Assembly: GCA_009784985.1 (NCBI GenBank)
Contig: WQXF01000014.1
Span: 1-36,504, forward strand
DNA: 36,504 nucleotides
Direction: 5' to 3'
DNA from: Clostridia bacterium
GTDB taxonomy: Bacteria > Bacillota > Clostridia > Christensenellales > Aristaeellaceae
Shown here: positions 16,084-24,060 of the stretch, in pieces
How positions within the stretch are numbered: the first letter of the stretch is position 1
Layout of the letters: each line of letters opens with the position of its first letter
Program-made: the position numbers and the translations under genes
The notes under the pieces: model-generated
Told to the model about the DNA's origin: nothing
Databases searched by the model: none
What the model saw: the letters and a program-made list of their open reading frames with translations, nothing else

Positions 16084-17529
16084 ATGCGCATCCTGATCGC
16101 AGACGACGAACCCATGGTGCGCCTGGGCATCCGCACCATGATCCAAGACGAGGCCCCCGGCCAGCACGCCATCACCGAGGCGGCCAACGGCAAGGAAGTT
16201 GTTGCACGGGCGGCCGATTATCCCAACCTGGCATTTGTAGATATACGGATGCCGCTGATGGACGGCATACAGGCCATCACCCAGGCCAAAGACGTAAGCC
16301 CCGAAACCCAGTGGGTGCTGGTAACCGGCTTTTCGGATTTTGAATACGCCCAGCAGGCCATCCGGCTTGGGGTAACGGATTATTTGCTCAAGCCGGTGAG
16401 CCCGGAGCAGTTGATGGGCGTGATCAACGCTGCCCAGCAGCGTTTGGCCCAGCAAAGGCAGGCGCAAAACCGGCAGTTTCAGGCCGAGTTGATGGCCCAC
16501 TTTTATCAAATGGATTTATTGGCGGAGCTGCCCCCTCTTGCCAGCGCAGTTGGGCAAACGCTCCAAATCTTTTTGCTGTGCGTGGATTGCGCCGAACGAG
16601 ACACCCGGGCGTTACGTGTGCGGGCGTTAACCGAGCGTATTGCCCAAGCCTTTGAAGCCGGTGAACAACGATATGCGGCGTTTGTTCTGCCCACATACGA
16701 TCTTTGCTTGATTATACAGGCCGGAGAAACCCAACATGCCCGCCAGATCGTAAACAACCTTTGGAACGCCCGCCAGCACCCCCTTACGATACTGGCGGAA
16801 TCCGTGCCAACCTATGATGGGCTCTACACCACCTATGAGCGTTTGAGCGCCCTTTCCGTGCTTCGCACCGTATGTTGTTTTGATACCTGCTGCTTGGATT
16901 GGCCCGATGATCACACAACCCTGCTGGAAAGCGCGCTGCACACCGAACAGATCGCCCTGACTTTTTTGAGCCGCGATGAGTTTGCGTTCCGTAAGGTTGT
17001 GGGCGCGTTTCAAGCAGCCCAACGGGAGGGCATCTTTGCCCAGGCCCATCTGCCCTCCATGCTGGCCTATTTACGAAATGCCACCGGCCTGCCTTTGGAG
17101 GCGGGTTCCCTGCCCGAACTTGTGGCATCCCTATCGGCTAACGCACAAAAGGCCCACCGGCAGGCCACGGGTTCCGGCGACATCATCGAGCAAATCAAAA
17201 CCTATGTGGCAGCCCATTACATGCAAGACATCGCCATCAGTACCCTGGCCGACGAATTGGATATCACGCCCAATTACCTGAGTCGCATCTTTCATCAGCG
17301 GGCCGGTTGCACGTTTATATCGTATTTGAGCGAGGTACGCATAGGCATTGCCCAGCAGTTGCTGGCGGCGTCGGCCGATGTTTCGATCCGGGAGGTGTCC
17401 GAGGCCGTGGGGTATTCCAACCCCCGCCATTTTGCCAAGGTATTTACGAAGCTAACGGGCAAAAGCCCTTCGGCGTATCAGGGCACATACAGCGGGACGC
17501 CGAGGGCGGCGTCCCCTACAATGTGCTAA
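16084..17529 (+). CDS. Response regulator with AraC-type DNA-binding domain, YesN family
   Basis: A 481-residue cytoplasmic regulator. The receiver domain occupies residues 1-120, with acidic pair ADDEP, phospho-acceptor Asp53 in FVDIRMP and Lys in YLLKPVSPEQ. It is followed by a long linker domain and a C-terminal AraC HTH pair (IIEQIKTYVAAHY..., ISTLADELDITPNYLSRIF, VSEAVGYSNPRHFAKVFTKLTGKSPSAY). The ATG is two bases after the kinase stop, with AAAGGAG inside the kinase gene. The normal AraC fold ends at about SPSAYQG. The last twelve residues (SGTPRAASPTMC) are encoded by a family A repeat inserted at 17493-17519, so the natural C-terminus was replaced. The stop overlaps the convergent rhamnosidase stop. 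It probably activates the divergent ABC operon. Confidence 0.95.
   Translation: MRILIADDEPMVRLGIRTMIQDEAPGQHAITEAANGKEVVARAADYPNLAFVDIRMPLMDGIQAITQAKDVSPETQWVLVTGFSDFEYAQQAIRLGVTDYLLKPVSPEQLMGVINAAQQRLAQQRQAQNRQFQAELMAHFYQMDLLAELPPLASAVGQTLQIFLLCVDCAERDTRALRVRALTERIAQAFEAGEQRYAAFVLPTYDLCLIIQAGETQHARQIVNNLWNARQHPLTILAESVPTYDGLYTTYERLSALSVLRTVCCFDTCCLDWPDDHTTLLESALHTEQIALTFLSRDEFAFRKVVGAFQAAQREGIFAQAHLPSMLAYLRNATGLPLEAGSLPELVASLSANAQKAHRQATGSGDIIEQIKTYVAAHYMQDIAISTLADELDITPNYLSRIFHQRAGCTFISYLSEVRIGIAQQLLAASADVSIREVSEAVGYSNPRHFAKVFTKLTGKSPSAYQGTYSGTPRAASPTMC
17493..17519. repeat. Palindromic repeat, family A, inside the 3' end of the response regulator gene
   Basis: A copy identical in its core to 14110-14136 (CGGGACGCCGAGGGCGGCG then TCCCCTAC). 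It is translated as the last codons of the regulator and also sits just before the convergent stop codon of the rhamnosidase gene. Confidence 0.85.
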
Positions 17530-19886
17530 AAACGCTCAACAAACGTACCACCCTCGGGCAACTCCACCCGCCGCCCATCGGGCAACTCAACAACGCAAGG
17601 CACACCCTCGGGCGCGCGGCCTTTGAGTTCAATCTTGCCATCCCTGCGCTGCCAGGCCACCTCCACCTCACCAACCGGTGTTGATACCGTGCCCCCGCAA
17701 TCCGGCGCGATTCCAAAAAACGGGCGGATCAATATTTCACCCCAACCTGGCGAACCGGGATTCACGCCTAGCAGCGTGCGGGGGAATTCATACAGGGGGA
17801 AAGCGCCCCATGCGTGGCATTCGCTGCGGGTTTGGTAGTGGCACTCGGGGATGGTGGTGGCGTTTAGGTTGACAAAATGGATCAACCGGTCATAAAAAAT
17901 CAACGACCGCTCGTACATCCCGGCCTGCTCCAGGGCGCGCAAGAAGTAAAACATCCACGGAAAGGAGCATTGCCGCAAATCCGGCTGCTCCAGGGCCTTT
18001 TGCATCAGCGCTTTGGCTTTTTCGCCTGTAGCCAGGCCGGTTAGCACAGCCAGCACCTGGGCGTGCTGGGTGAACTCGTCTACGCCCGGCCCTTCCCGGT
18101 ACAGGCCGACGGCAGCGTCCCAGCAGTGTTTCTGTACGTTGGCAAGGATCGCCTTAGCATCGGCTTCATAGGCCGACGCGGCGTCGTTGCGGCCGGTGAG
18201 CCGGTTGATCCGGGCCGCCGAACCCATGGCCAGCACGTAGGTAAGATTGTTGGAAACCGAGGGCCCGGTGTAGCTGGCAAAAGACATGCCGAACTGGCCC
18301 TCCCATGCCTCCACCCAATCGGTAAACTGCCAATACTCCGTGGGCCCCACCAGGCTGGTATGATCGATATGCCGGGCGTACCAGTCCAGCACATTATCGA
18401 TGGTAGGCCGGTACCGGCGGGGTACCGACAGGTCGCCGGTTTGTACGTAATAATCCTCCAGCATAAACACCCAATGGAGGGCAAAGATTGGGATCACCTG
18501 GGAGACCTGGCATGGGTAGCGGGATTGCAGTATCCCTTCGGGCAGGATTGACGCGTGATAGTCGTCGATGGTGCGGCGGGCCATACGGGTATCGCCGCTC
18601 AGCGCATAGGTGAACAGCATTTGCAGCCGGGTGTCCATGGTGTATTGAAGCTGCTCGTAATAGGGGCAGTCTTCATAGGTTTCGTGCATGCAGCGCTGGA
18701 GGGTGCGTTTGCTGATCTCCCACAGGGTGTTCAGGGCCGGATCAGAAGAATGGAAAGTTGTGCGGGACTCCAATGGATAGCCGGTCTCCAAAAGAGTGGG
18801 CTTTTCTAGGGTGAGGGGCTCATCGGCAGTTTGTACCTCTACGCGCAGGAAACGCATGGTACGGAACCAGAATGGGACGTATGTTTCTTCGCCACCCGAT
18901 GGGCGATAGACATCCTGATGGCCATGGAGCTGATAGTTGACCGAATCGCAACGATCCCCCTTCCCGGCTCGGGTGCCGTCGCTATAACATTCGGCGTAGC
19001 GTTGGATGATTTCAGCGCCCCGGCCGCCCGACATGGGCAGGGAGACATAGGCCGTGGTCAAAACACCCACGTCCAGCTCGATGGCCATGCGGGTGTGGGG
19101 CGGAATCACTGCGGGGCCGCCGACAAACGAAAAAGGCGGCACATCGCTGGGCCGAAAGGGCTTTTCCCCTTGGAAATCAATCGTTTTTTCATACAGGAGC
19201 GGGATGGGCCGGGGGAGCAGGGGGTAGGGCATGATGCCGCCGGTGCCGTTGGGATGGATGGGCCAGCGTACATCCGCCGGCGCCCAAACGCCACCGGGCG
19301 CCTGGGGGTTGGCCCAGTTGGCCGGTAATCGCGCGCCGTCCACAACCTCCATGCCCCCCATCCAGAAGGTGAGATGGGATGTTTCCCATTGGATGGCATC
19401 GTCTAGGCAAACGCTCCAGGCTGCCTCACCTGTGCACACGCTGGCCAGGCGGCGGTTGTCGCGGCTTAGCGCCTCCCCGCCCACCAGCAGGCAGGGCCCG
19501 GAGGCGCTGCCAAAGGCAAATTGAGGCCCGAGCCCATGGGCATGCTCGTCGGCCGCCGCGTCGTAGGGTGGGTAAGCAACCACCTTTACGGCGATCACAT
19601 TGTCGCCCCAGGCCAGATGTTCGCTTACGTCTATGGTTTCGTAGTAATGCCGGAAGCGGTCGCCCTTGCAGGGGCCGGACAGCAGGGACTTGCCGTTTAC
19701 GTACAGCCGGTACCGTGTGGCAGCGCTGATATGCAGGGTAAGCCGCGCGCCTGGGCCGTTTAGCTTAAATGTGCGCCGGAAATACGCCGTTTGGGTGCGC
19801 AAGCGCCCGTCCCAGTTCCGCCCTTTGTACAGCTCAGCGGGCACGCCTACCCATGAGCATCCGCGAAAATCATCATATATACTCAT
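17526..19886 (-). CDS. Alpha-L-rhamnosidase-like glycoside hydrolase (GH78 type)
   Basis: A 786-residue enzyme without a clear signal sequence, so probably cytoplasmic. The N-terminal beta-sandwich carries the carbohydrate-binding pattern AYFRRTFKLNG...ARLTLHISAATRYRLYVNGK. The catalytic (alpha/alpha)6 barrel holds ETYEDCPYYEQLQYTMDTRLQ near residue 420, the GH78 acid motif (the usual family form is DCPxRERxxWxGD). The end of the barrel reads SECHAWGAFPLYEFPRTLLG, and the C-terminal beta-domain contains GVNPGSPGWGEILIRPFFG. The family hydrolyses alpha-L-rhamnosides (glycosides, pectic and other rhamnose polymers). It has its own consensus promoter, and the 3' end overlaps the response regulator stop. 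It would cleave the imported oligosaccharide. Other GH78-clan activities are possible. Confidence 0.9.
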   Translation of the reverse strand: MSIYDDFRGCSWVGVPAELYKGRNWDGRLRTQTAYFRRTFKLNGPGARLTLHISAATRYRLYVNGKSLLSGPCKGDRFRHYYETIDVSEHLAWGDNVIAVKVVAYPPYDAAADEHAHGLGPQFAFGSASGPCLLVGGEALSRDNRRLASVCTGEAAWSVCLDDAIQWETSHLTFWMGGMEVVDGARLPANWANPQAPGGVWAPADVRWPIHPNGTGGIMPYPLLPRPIPLLYEKTIDFQGEKPFRPSDVPPFSFVGGPAVIPPHTRMAIELDVGVLTTAYVSLPMSGGRGAEIIQRYAECYSDGTRAGKGDRCDSVNYQLHGHQDVYRPSGGEETYVPFWFRTMRFLRVEVQTADEPLTLEKPTLLETGYPLESRTTFHSSDPALNTLWEISKRTLQRCMHETYEDCPYYEQLQYTMDTRLQMLFTYALSGDTRMARRTIDDYHASILPEGILQSRYPCQVSQVIPIFALHWVFMLEDYYVQTGDLSVPRRYRPTIDNVLDWYARHIDHTSLVGPTEYWQFTDWVEAWEGQFGMSFASYTGPSVSNNLTYVLAMGSAARINRLTGRNDAASAYEADAKAILANVQKHCWDAAVGLYREGPGVDEFTQHAQVLAVLTGLATGEKAKALMQKALEQPDLRQCSFPWMFYFLRALEQAGMYERSLIFYDRLIHFVNLNATTIPECHYQTRSECHAWGAFPLYEFPRTLLGVNPGSPGWGEILIRPFFGIAPDCGGTVSTPVGEVEVAWQRRDGKIELKGRAPEGVPCVVELPDGRRVELPEGGTFVERF

Positions 19887-19922
19887 AATGAACCGCCCTA
19901 TTCTTCTTTACTTGTTATTCTC

Positions 19923-19951
19923 ATCATATCGAACAGGTGGCGCCCTGTCAA
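19923..19951 (-). promoter_or_regulatory. Promoter of the rhamnosidase gene
   Basis: On the minus strand TTGACA (complement of 19946-19951), a 17-base spacer and TATGAT (complement of 19923-19928), 37 bases before the start codon. Confidence 0.85.
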
Positions 19952-20016
19952 TTTTTCTGATAGAATGATTTTATCCCCCTTCCCATACATCGCCTCTATG
20001 CGCCCATCCCCCTTTA

Positions 20017-20025
20017 TGGTATACT
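20017..20025 (+). promoter_or_regulatory. Extended -10 promoter of the caspase-like gene
   Basis: TGG directly before TATACT (20020-20025) makes an extended -10 element 33 bases upstream of the start codon. No good -35 is visible. Confidence 0.6.
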
Positions 20026-20058
20026 AGGCGGTGAAAAGTAAGATATTAGGAGCAAGCG

Positions 20059-21585
20059 ATGCCCAGACTATCGCGCCGCCTCGTTGTTTTTCTTGCGTTG
20101 CTGTGCGCTGTGTTGTGTATATCCCCGCCCCCGGCGCGGGCAGCCGATTCCAAGATCCACGCGCTGCTGATTGCGGGCGAGGTTTTTTTGCAGCTTACCA
20201 GCTTAGCGCCCACCACATCCAACAACGTACATACCCTTACCGAAGTGCTGGGTATGTACGGTGATACGGTGGCATCGCTTTATACCGCCATTGATCAAAT
20301 CGGCAACCAGGAGCAACTGCGTGAGCTGATCCATGCCGCCTTTCAAAACGCAGGGCCCCAGGACATTTGCCTGCTGTACATCAGCACCCACGGGCGCTTT
20401 CGGCCCGCCGCGCCCGAATACCCGGCGGTGATTACCCTTACCGACGGGCAAACCGAATTTGAAATCGACGGCATGGCCCTGCAAGCTATGCTAGATGATA
20501 TGCCCGGCACAAAGGTGGTGCTGATCGACGCCTGCAACTCCGGCGCCATGATGGGCAAGGGCGTGACCCCCAACCTAAACGATCAGCCTGAGTTGCCCTT
20601 CCGCCGGGGGGATTATAAGGTGCTGACTTCGGCAGGGGGCAATGAGCTCTCTTGGAACTGGAGCGAAACCGAACAAGACAGGCCAATTTCCCTGGGCAGT
20701 TCTTATTTTGCCAAGGCCCTGGCCGCCGGGCTGGGGCTCCATGGCCAGTACGGGGCCGATCTAAACCAAGACGGCGAGATTACCCTCAACGAAATCTATC
20801 GCTATTTGCTGGACAACCACGGCAGCTCCACCGTGCACGTCTATCCCCAAGACGATGACCTGGTACTCTTTCGGTATGATCCCCGCGCCCCCCACGCTCA
20901 GCAACCGGGCGGGCGGCTCTCGGCCATCTCCTTCTCCTGTGATACGCTGACTGTTGAGGATCCGTATATCGACTTTGAGTTTACCGTGCATCAGCCGGTG
21001 CGCCTGCAATACCAATTGGTCTATTCCAAAAAAGGCGCGTGGGATTGGGACGGGGCCGACCGCCTGTTAGACCGGCATGAGCCACCGCCTGGCTCGGTTG
21101 TGTCCGACGGCACGGTGCAGCCCGGCCGAAAGCATCGCAGCATCGAGGTATCGGGCATTGAGGCCGATACCTCGGGGTATGCGTTGCTGCTGATCATGGC
21201 CCTAGGCGAACAGGGGCCCGAGGTTTATTTCAGTAAGTTGCTGGCTGTTTTACCTACCGAGGGTGATCCGGAAATGAGCGTGGAAACCTTTGGCGAGCAG
21301 TTTTCCCTGGCCCCTGTGGAGGAGCTGGCGGTGCAGGTGGCCCATCGTTTTCCGTTGCAGCTTACCGTGAGCGTATATGACGGGCAAGGCCAGCGCGTAC
21401 GCCGCCTGGCAACAGACCGCACCAGCCGCCCGCTGCACCTGAGGCCCGAGGGCAGCCTGTTCTATTGGAATGGGTTGGATGGCCAGGGCAACCGCGTGCC
21501 GCCGGGAACGTATACGATCCGCGCCTTTGCCTATGTGGGCGGTGAGCGCCATGAGGCCGAAGTGGCGATTGATTTGTTGGATTGA
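20059..21585 (+). CDS. Secreted caspase-fold peptidase (C14-like) with EF-hand and FlgD-like Ig domain
   Basis: A 508-residue secreted protein. Residues 1-29 form a signal sequence with an Ala-rich cleavage region (PPARAAD). The peptidase domain spans about 32-275. The catalytic His is His111 in LLYISTHG and the catalytic Cys is Cys159 in VLIDACNSG, the two motifs of the caspase/metacaspase clan. At 234-245 the loop DLNQDGEITLNE has Asp/Asn/Asp/Glu at calcium-ligand positions 1, 3, 5 and 12, like an EF-hand. Middle regions look like beta-sandwich. The last 70 residues (LFYWNGLDGQGNRVPPGTYTIRA) match the FlgD Ig-like repeat. The ribosome-binding site is AGGAG. The target is unknown. It is followed, convergently, by the patatin-like gene. 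Clostripain (C11) or gingipain-like peptidases share the HG and DxC motifs and are the main alternatives. Confidence 0.85.
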   Translation: MPRLSRRLVVFLALLCAVLCISPPPARAADSKIHALLIAGEVFLQLTSLAPTTSNNVHTLTEVLGMYGDTVASLYTAIDQIGNQEQLRELIHAAFQNAGPQDICLLYISTHGRFRPAAPEYPAVITLTDGQTEFEIDGMALQAMLDDMPGTKVVLIDACNSGAMMGKGVTPNLNDQPELPFRRGDYKVLTSAGGNELSWNWSETEQDRPISLGSSYFAKALAAGLGLHGQYGADLNQDGEITLNEIYRYLLDNHGSSTVHVYPQDDDLVLFRYDPRAPHAQQPGGRLSAISFSCDTLTVEDPYIDFEFTVHQPVRLQYQLVYSKKGAWDWDGADRLLDRHEPPPGSVVSDGTVQPGRKHRSIEVSGIEADTSGYALLLIMALGEQGPEVYFSKLLAVLPTEGDPEMSVETFGEQFSLAPVEELAVQVAHRFPLQLTVSVYDGQGQRVRRLATDRTSRPLHLRPEGSLFYWNGLDGQGNRVPPGTYTIRAFAYVGGERHEAEVAIDLLD

Positions 21586-21589
21586 CGGA

Positions 21590-21619
21590 CGGCGGGACGT
21601 CGCCCTCGGCGTCCCGTCG
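21590..21619. repeat. Palindromic repeat, family A, single copy
   Basis: A slightly diverged copy (CGGCGGGACGTCGCCCTCGG then CGTCCCGTCG) between the convergent ends of the caspase-like and patatin-like genes. It can fold into a hairpin and may serve both as terminator. Confidence 0.75.
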
Positions 21620-21632
21620 TTTGCTGAGCGCC

Positions 21633-22475
21633 TCATTTCTTCGGAAAAGCCAACACCTTGCCCAATCCCCCCCCCATCTGCGCCTTGATGCGGGGGATGG
21701 CTTCCAGCGCCGCGTTGTATCCAACCTCCACGCAGATATCCAGCGCCTCTAATGCCGATGCATGTACGGTTTCCGGCACCCGGGGCGCAAGCATATACCA
21801 GCCGCTGGGGCAATCGCTCGGCTGGTAATGCGGGCCGCATAGGGCCGCGATATCCCATACGTTTAACCGCCCCCTGGGCAACTGACAGGAGGCGTCCACG
21901 CATAGTGCGTGTTTTACCCGCAATTGCCGCAGTGCTGCCATGCCTTCGCCCAGCCCGGCCACGCCAACCAACGGCACGCCCATCCACAGGGCGGGCCGCA
22001 TCAGTGCGGGTATGCTCATGGCCGCCTGGATGGCCAACGACACAGGCGCTTGTTGTGTCCACACGGCTTCGCCGTCTTCGGGCGGGCAGCGGCTGGCGAA
22101 TACCAGGGTTTTGCGTGTGGGCAGGGCCAGGGTGGGGATGGCCAAGGCCAAGTCCAACTCGCCCAGGGAGCGGCCAGCCGTTTGTTTTTCCAGCAGCCCG
22201 ACTAGGCGACCGCCGCGGATCAGGCCCTGAAGCTTGCCAAGGGTGGAATACCTGTCGGGATCCAGCAAGCGCCTGCCCAACGCACAGGCCTCACGCATGG
22301 CGGCATATACCTCCCCGGCATCGGGTTTGCATGCGTACAACCCGGCGATCCACGCGCCCGTGCCCACCCCAGCCAGCGCGGTGGGGGGCAAGTTGCTTTC
22401 TTCCAATGCGCGCAGCACACCCAACTGCGTCGCCGCGTACACCCCCATGCCCGAGAACAACACCCCGAATACCAA
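21633..22475 (-). CDS. Patatin-like protein lacking both catalytic residues
   Basis: The 280-residue fold is recognisable as patatin/YlbK-type. The oxyanion-hole strand is GVLFSGMGVYAATQLGVLRALEE (family form GGGxxG), the nucleophile elbow is LAGVGTGAWIAGLYA, and the Asp strand is PLVGVAGLGEG...KHALCVDAS. In active relatives these read G-x-S-x-G and LVDGG. Here the Ser is Gly (G-V-G-T-G), the Asp is Gly, and one oxyanion Gly is Met. The Ser-Asp dyad is therefore gone and lipase activity is not expected. The start is uncertain. TTG 22475 is just before the conserved strand and has a weak GGCGGG. A TTG at 22529 adds 18 residues but its AGGAG is only one base away. It is related to YlbK, which neighbours ylbJ/tmcAL in Bacillus; here it is 20 kb away. 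Confidence 0.78.
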   Translation of the reverse strand: MVFGVLFSGMGVYAATQLGVLRALEESNLPPTALAGVGTGAWIAGLYACKPDAGEVYAAMREACALGRRLLDPDRYSTLGKLQGLIRGGRLVGLLEKQTAGRSLGELDLALAIPTLALPTRKTLVFASRCPPEDGEAVWTQQAPVSLAIQAAMSIPALMRPALWMGVPLVGVAGLGEGMAALRQLRVKHALCVDASCQLPRGRLNVWDIAALCGPHYQPSDCPSGWYMLAPRVPETVHASALEALDICVEVGYNAALEAIPRIKAQMGGGLGKVLAFPKK

Positions 22476-22529
22476 GCGCGTTCCCGCCTTTGCAATCCAC
22501 TCTTCGTAAAAGAATATGCGTTGGGCCAA

Positions 22530-22882
22530 ACTCCTGATGAAAAACTTTAAAACTTTTCAATTATTAAATCTTATTTGATACTCAGGTTTCACTTCCAATA
22601 ACGATGATTTTGTGCCAATATAAAGGTGGATATGAATCCCAAGACGAGAATAAGAAGTTTTTACCTTTCAATTACATTCCATATTCTTTTCAGATCAAAA
22701 CTGTTTTTTGACACTATCAAACGCAAACGCTCACAAAAGTCTGGAAGAGGGATTAAACGTCGCCCAGACTGACAGATAACATAGGTTTTCGGGAAGTTTC
22801 GAGGCAGGTCTAGGACGCTAAAAAGTGTTCAGGGTTCTGTGTGTTTTTTTGTCACCATTTTGCTGCGAGGGAGGTATACATT
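22530..22882. other. Gene-free AT-rich stretch
   Basis: About 350 bases markedly richer in A and T than the surroundings. I find no convincing ORF, repeat or consensus promoter. The compositional break continues into the following SH3b gene, which suggests that the two were acquired together. Confidence 0.5.
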
Positions 22883-23665
22883 ATGCATTGGAATTATTTT
22901 GGCTCACAAAAAAAGAAGAAGCAGAGGCGTGGCGTGAAAATCACACGTTCCATTAAGCATATATATGTGGAAGAAGTAGTTGAAGAAGTAGAAGAAACAG
23001 AAACCACTCCATCCCCGGAGCCCATTGTCCTCCCAGAACCGAGACCACCAGGGCCAGTTCGCTGGCTTTCTTGGCTAGCTACCCCAGTCGCTATGATCAC
23101 CAGCATCATATTAGCTGTCAATTCGTTTCCGGCCAAAAGAAACGAATTCTCCTTTGAGCAAGCACTTGACCAAGTGCTTGAGCAGAAAGTTGAAGAAGTG
23201 CTTGAGCAAATGCTTGAACAAACGCTTGAGCCAACGTCGGAGCCACCGCCTGAGAACGCTGATGGGGTGATTGGCAAGATTCGTGATAAAATACCGGTAG
23301 GGGAAACAATTAACTTACGCGAGAGCACTACCAGAGAAAAAGCACCAATTGCCAGGATTGCACATGGCAATGATATGAAGATTTTAAGAATAGCAGGAAC
23401 AGACTGGTACGAGGTGTTTGTAGACAGGGCGCAAGATCATAATACACTCGAATGGGTGAACAACATAAGGGGCTTCGTGGAAGCCGAAAATGTGAAGGTT
23501 GTCACACCTTTTTCCGTGACGGTTAAGGATTCCGACGGCAATGATATCGATGTCACTGTGGAGGAGTTCAACACGGTTGAATCGAAGATCACCATCAACG
23601 GTGGCGCTGAGGAAACAGTAGATACCAGCACTTTGCTTAAGTTTTTATACGATTCTTCTGATTAA
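22883..23665 (+). CDS. Membrane-anchored coiled-coil SH3b protein, function unknown
   Basis: A 260-residue protein. The N-terminus is highly basic (KKKKQRRGVK), then comes an acidic, proline-rich segment, a single membrane helix at about 61-82 (WLSWLATPVAMITSIILAVNSF), a heptad-like stretch at 90-118 built from repeated LEQ/VLEQ units (coiled coil), and an SH3-type-3 domain at about 138-207 (INLRESTTREKAPIARI, WYEVFVD, GFVEAENVKVV). A C-terminal 50-residue tail is unrecognised. The charge pattern puts the N-terminus inside and SH3b outside, where such domains bind peptidoglycan. The start is ATG 22883, seven bases after GAGGGAGGT. The DNA is more AT-rich than neighbours and has internal TGCTTGAGCA repeats (23160-23235). 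It is isolated between the patatin-like gene and the serS T-box. Confidence 0.75.
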   Translation: MHWNYFGSQKKKKQRRGVKITRSIKHIYVEEVVEEVEETETTPSPEPIVLPEPRPPGPVRWLSWLATPVAMITSIILAVNSFPAKRNEFSFEQALDQVLEQKVEEVLEQMLEQTLEPTSEPPPENADGVIGKIRDKIPVGETINLRESTTREKAPIARIAHGNDMKILRIAGTDWYEVFVDRAQDHNTLEWVNNIRGFVEAENVKVVTPFSVTVKDSDGNDIDVTVEEFNTVESKITINGGAEETVDTSTLLKFLYDSSD

Positions 23666-23763
23666 GCTCAGCGTAGGCTGTGCATCCCAGTTTAGGAGAT
23701 GTTTTTCTTGTTAACGAGTCAGTTTACTCACGCAAAAAAACGCAAAAAAACCGTAAATAACTG

Positions 23764-23792
23764 TTGCAAACTTAGACCGGAGCGGGTATACT
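23764..23792 (+). promoter_or_regulatory. Promoter of the serS leader
   Basis: TTGCAA (23764-23769), a 17-base spacer and TATACT (23787-23792). The transcript would begin near 23799. Confidence 0.85.
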
Positions 23793-23798
23793 ATGGCA

Positions 23799-24030
23799 AA
23801 CACGCGATGAAGATGCGATGAAGGGAAGGCTCCGCTATCAACCGATCCAGAGAGTTGCCGGTAGGTGCAAGGCAGCACGGTGATGCGAGAGTTTCCACCC
23901 CGGAGCGGCCAACGAGGAGTTGGCGGGAGCGCCCGATACAGCGCGTATGAGCTGAGGCGTTTTTGCGCCTAAGCAGGGTGGCAACGCGGATAACACCGTC
24001 CCTGTCGTATTGACAAGGACGGTTTTTTAC
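23799..24030 (+). ncRNA. T-box riboswitch (serine) of serS
   Basis: A leader of about 230 nt. Stem I includes the AGAGAG/GTGATGCGAGAG region. The likely specifier is UCC (Ser) at 23894-23896, followed by A. The conserved T-box AGGGTGGCAACGCGG lies at 23975-23989. A terminator hairpin (ACCGTCC at 23995-24001 with GGACGGT at 24017-24023) runs into TTTTTT. Uncharged tRNA-Ser would bind the specifier and T-box and stabilise the antiterminator, so that serS is transcribed when seryl-tRNA is short. The class is certain from the T-box. The exact specifier is a reading of the local pattern and not a computed fold. Confidence 0.95.
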
Positions 24031-24060
24031 TTTAAAACCCATTATGAAGGAGGATTTCCC

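Noticed and set aside
22530..22882. AT-rich stretch as a replication origin
   Set aside because: No DnaA-box cluster or iteron series was found, and no replication gene is near.
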